From assembly GCA_036897485.1 (NCBI GenBank), contig JAYMTF010000126.1:1-51315 (forward strand): a stretch of DNA of 51,315 bases, given 5' to 3'. Below the pieces are notes generated by a model. It did not search any database. It saw only the letters and a list, made by a program, of their open reading frames with translations, and was not told the DNA's origin. Shown here piece by piece: positions 51,109 through 51,315 of this stretch; position 1 is the first letter of the stretch; each line of letters begins with the position of its first letter. Source of the stretch: Pelargonium nanum (taxonomy: Eukaryota; Streptophyta; Magnoliopsida; Geraniales; Geraniaceae). The position numbers and the translations under genes are program-made.

Positions 51109-51315
51109 TTTAATGAAATTGTTTAGTGTTTGAAATGGATAAATTTCATATATTTCATATATCTATTTACATCTTGAGTTTATTATTGTTGAAATATATA
51201 TATATAATATGTGTTTGTGTATTTAATGAAATTGTTTAGAGTAATGAATGGATATATTTTAATATTTTAATATATTTATTCACATTTTTAATTTAATGTT
51301 GTTTAAACATATGTA
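51109..51315. repeat. Diverged tandem repeat, about 113-bp period, cut by window edge
   Basis: TTTAATGAAATTGTTTAG occurs at 51109-51126 and again at 51222-51239. The sequence after each copy stays alignable (GAATGGATA-type, then ATATTT..ATTYACAT, then a TTATTGTTGAAATAT/TTAATGTTGTTTAAACATAT-type end). This indicates two neighbouring units of about 113 bp that may continue past the edge. Confidence 0.6.

Overview
This is nuclear DNA from a flowering plant, almost certainly a eudicot. The evidence is AT-rich spacers, GT-AG introns, poly-A-tailed LINE and SINE insertions, intronless nuclear tRNA genes, and proteins that read as direct counterparts of Arabidopsis families (BEL1-like homeodomain, class III peroxidase, group S1 bZIP with its sucrose-control uORF). 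Species cannot be fixed from the sequence; a rosid is the best guess. Layout from left to right: a small GC-rich edge fragment (1-160); a UBC15-18/UBE2W-type E2 gene on the minus strand (847-3358); two tandem minus-strand BEL1-like homeobox genes, a BLH11-like gene (5170-6905) and a BLH3/BLH10-like gene (10184-13583); a spacer holding a young 5'-truncated LINE tail with perfect 18-bp target-site duplications (16256-16823) and an older RNase H-like remnant (about 18193-18546); a peroxidase-9-like gene (+, 19018-20249); a family-4 glycosyltransferase (+, 20962-25964); the 26S proteasome ATPase RPT4 (+, 26799-30724); a TLC-domain gene converging on RPT4 that looks broken (-, 30921-31865); a facing pair of tRNA genes, Leu(CAA) and Glu(CTC); a tRNA-derived SINE (34001-34158); and a bZIP44/bZIP11-type gene (-, 37468-37911) whose long leader carries the conserved sucrose-control peptide uORF. 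From about 38.6 kb to the end no protein-coding gene is certain. A chain of possible small exons behind a cluster of TGGGC motifs (43999-46598), a possible second SINE, a few inverted repeats and a tandem repeat at the right edge are the only structure seen there. Introns were placed by reading GT-AG sites and keeping the protein family's frame. In every intact gene the exon lengths sum to a whole number of codons. Seven of the genes have close counterparts in two Arabidopsis chromosome 1 regions as remembered (around At1g75390-At1g75440 and At1g44970-At1g45050). The window therefore looks like an unfractionated version of a block that Arabidopsis split between two duplicated segments. No operon-like pathway links the genes; their adjacency is best read as ancestral synteny. 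The most functional regulatory element is the sucrose-sensing uORF in front of the bZIP. The least explained items are the 44-46.6 kb exon chain, a poly-tyrosine uORF abutting the BLH11 start, and the damaged TLC gene.
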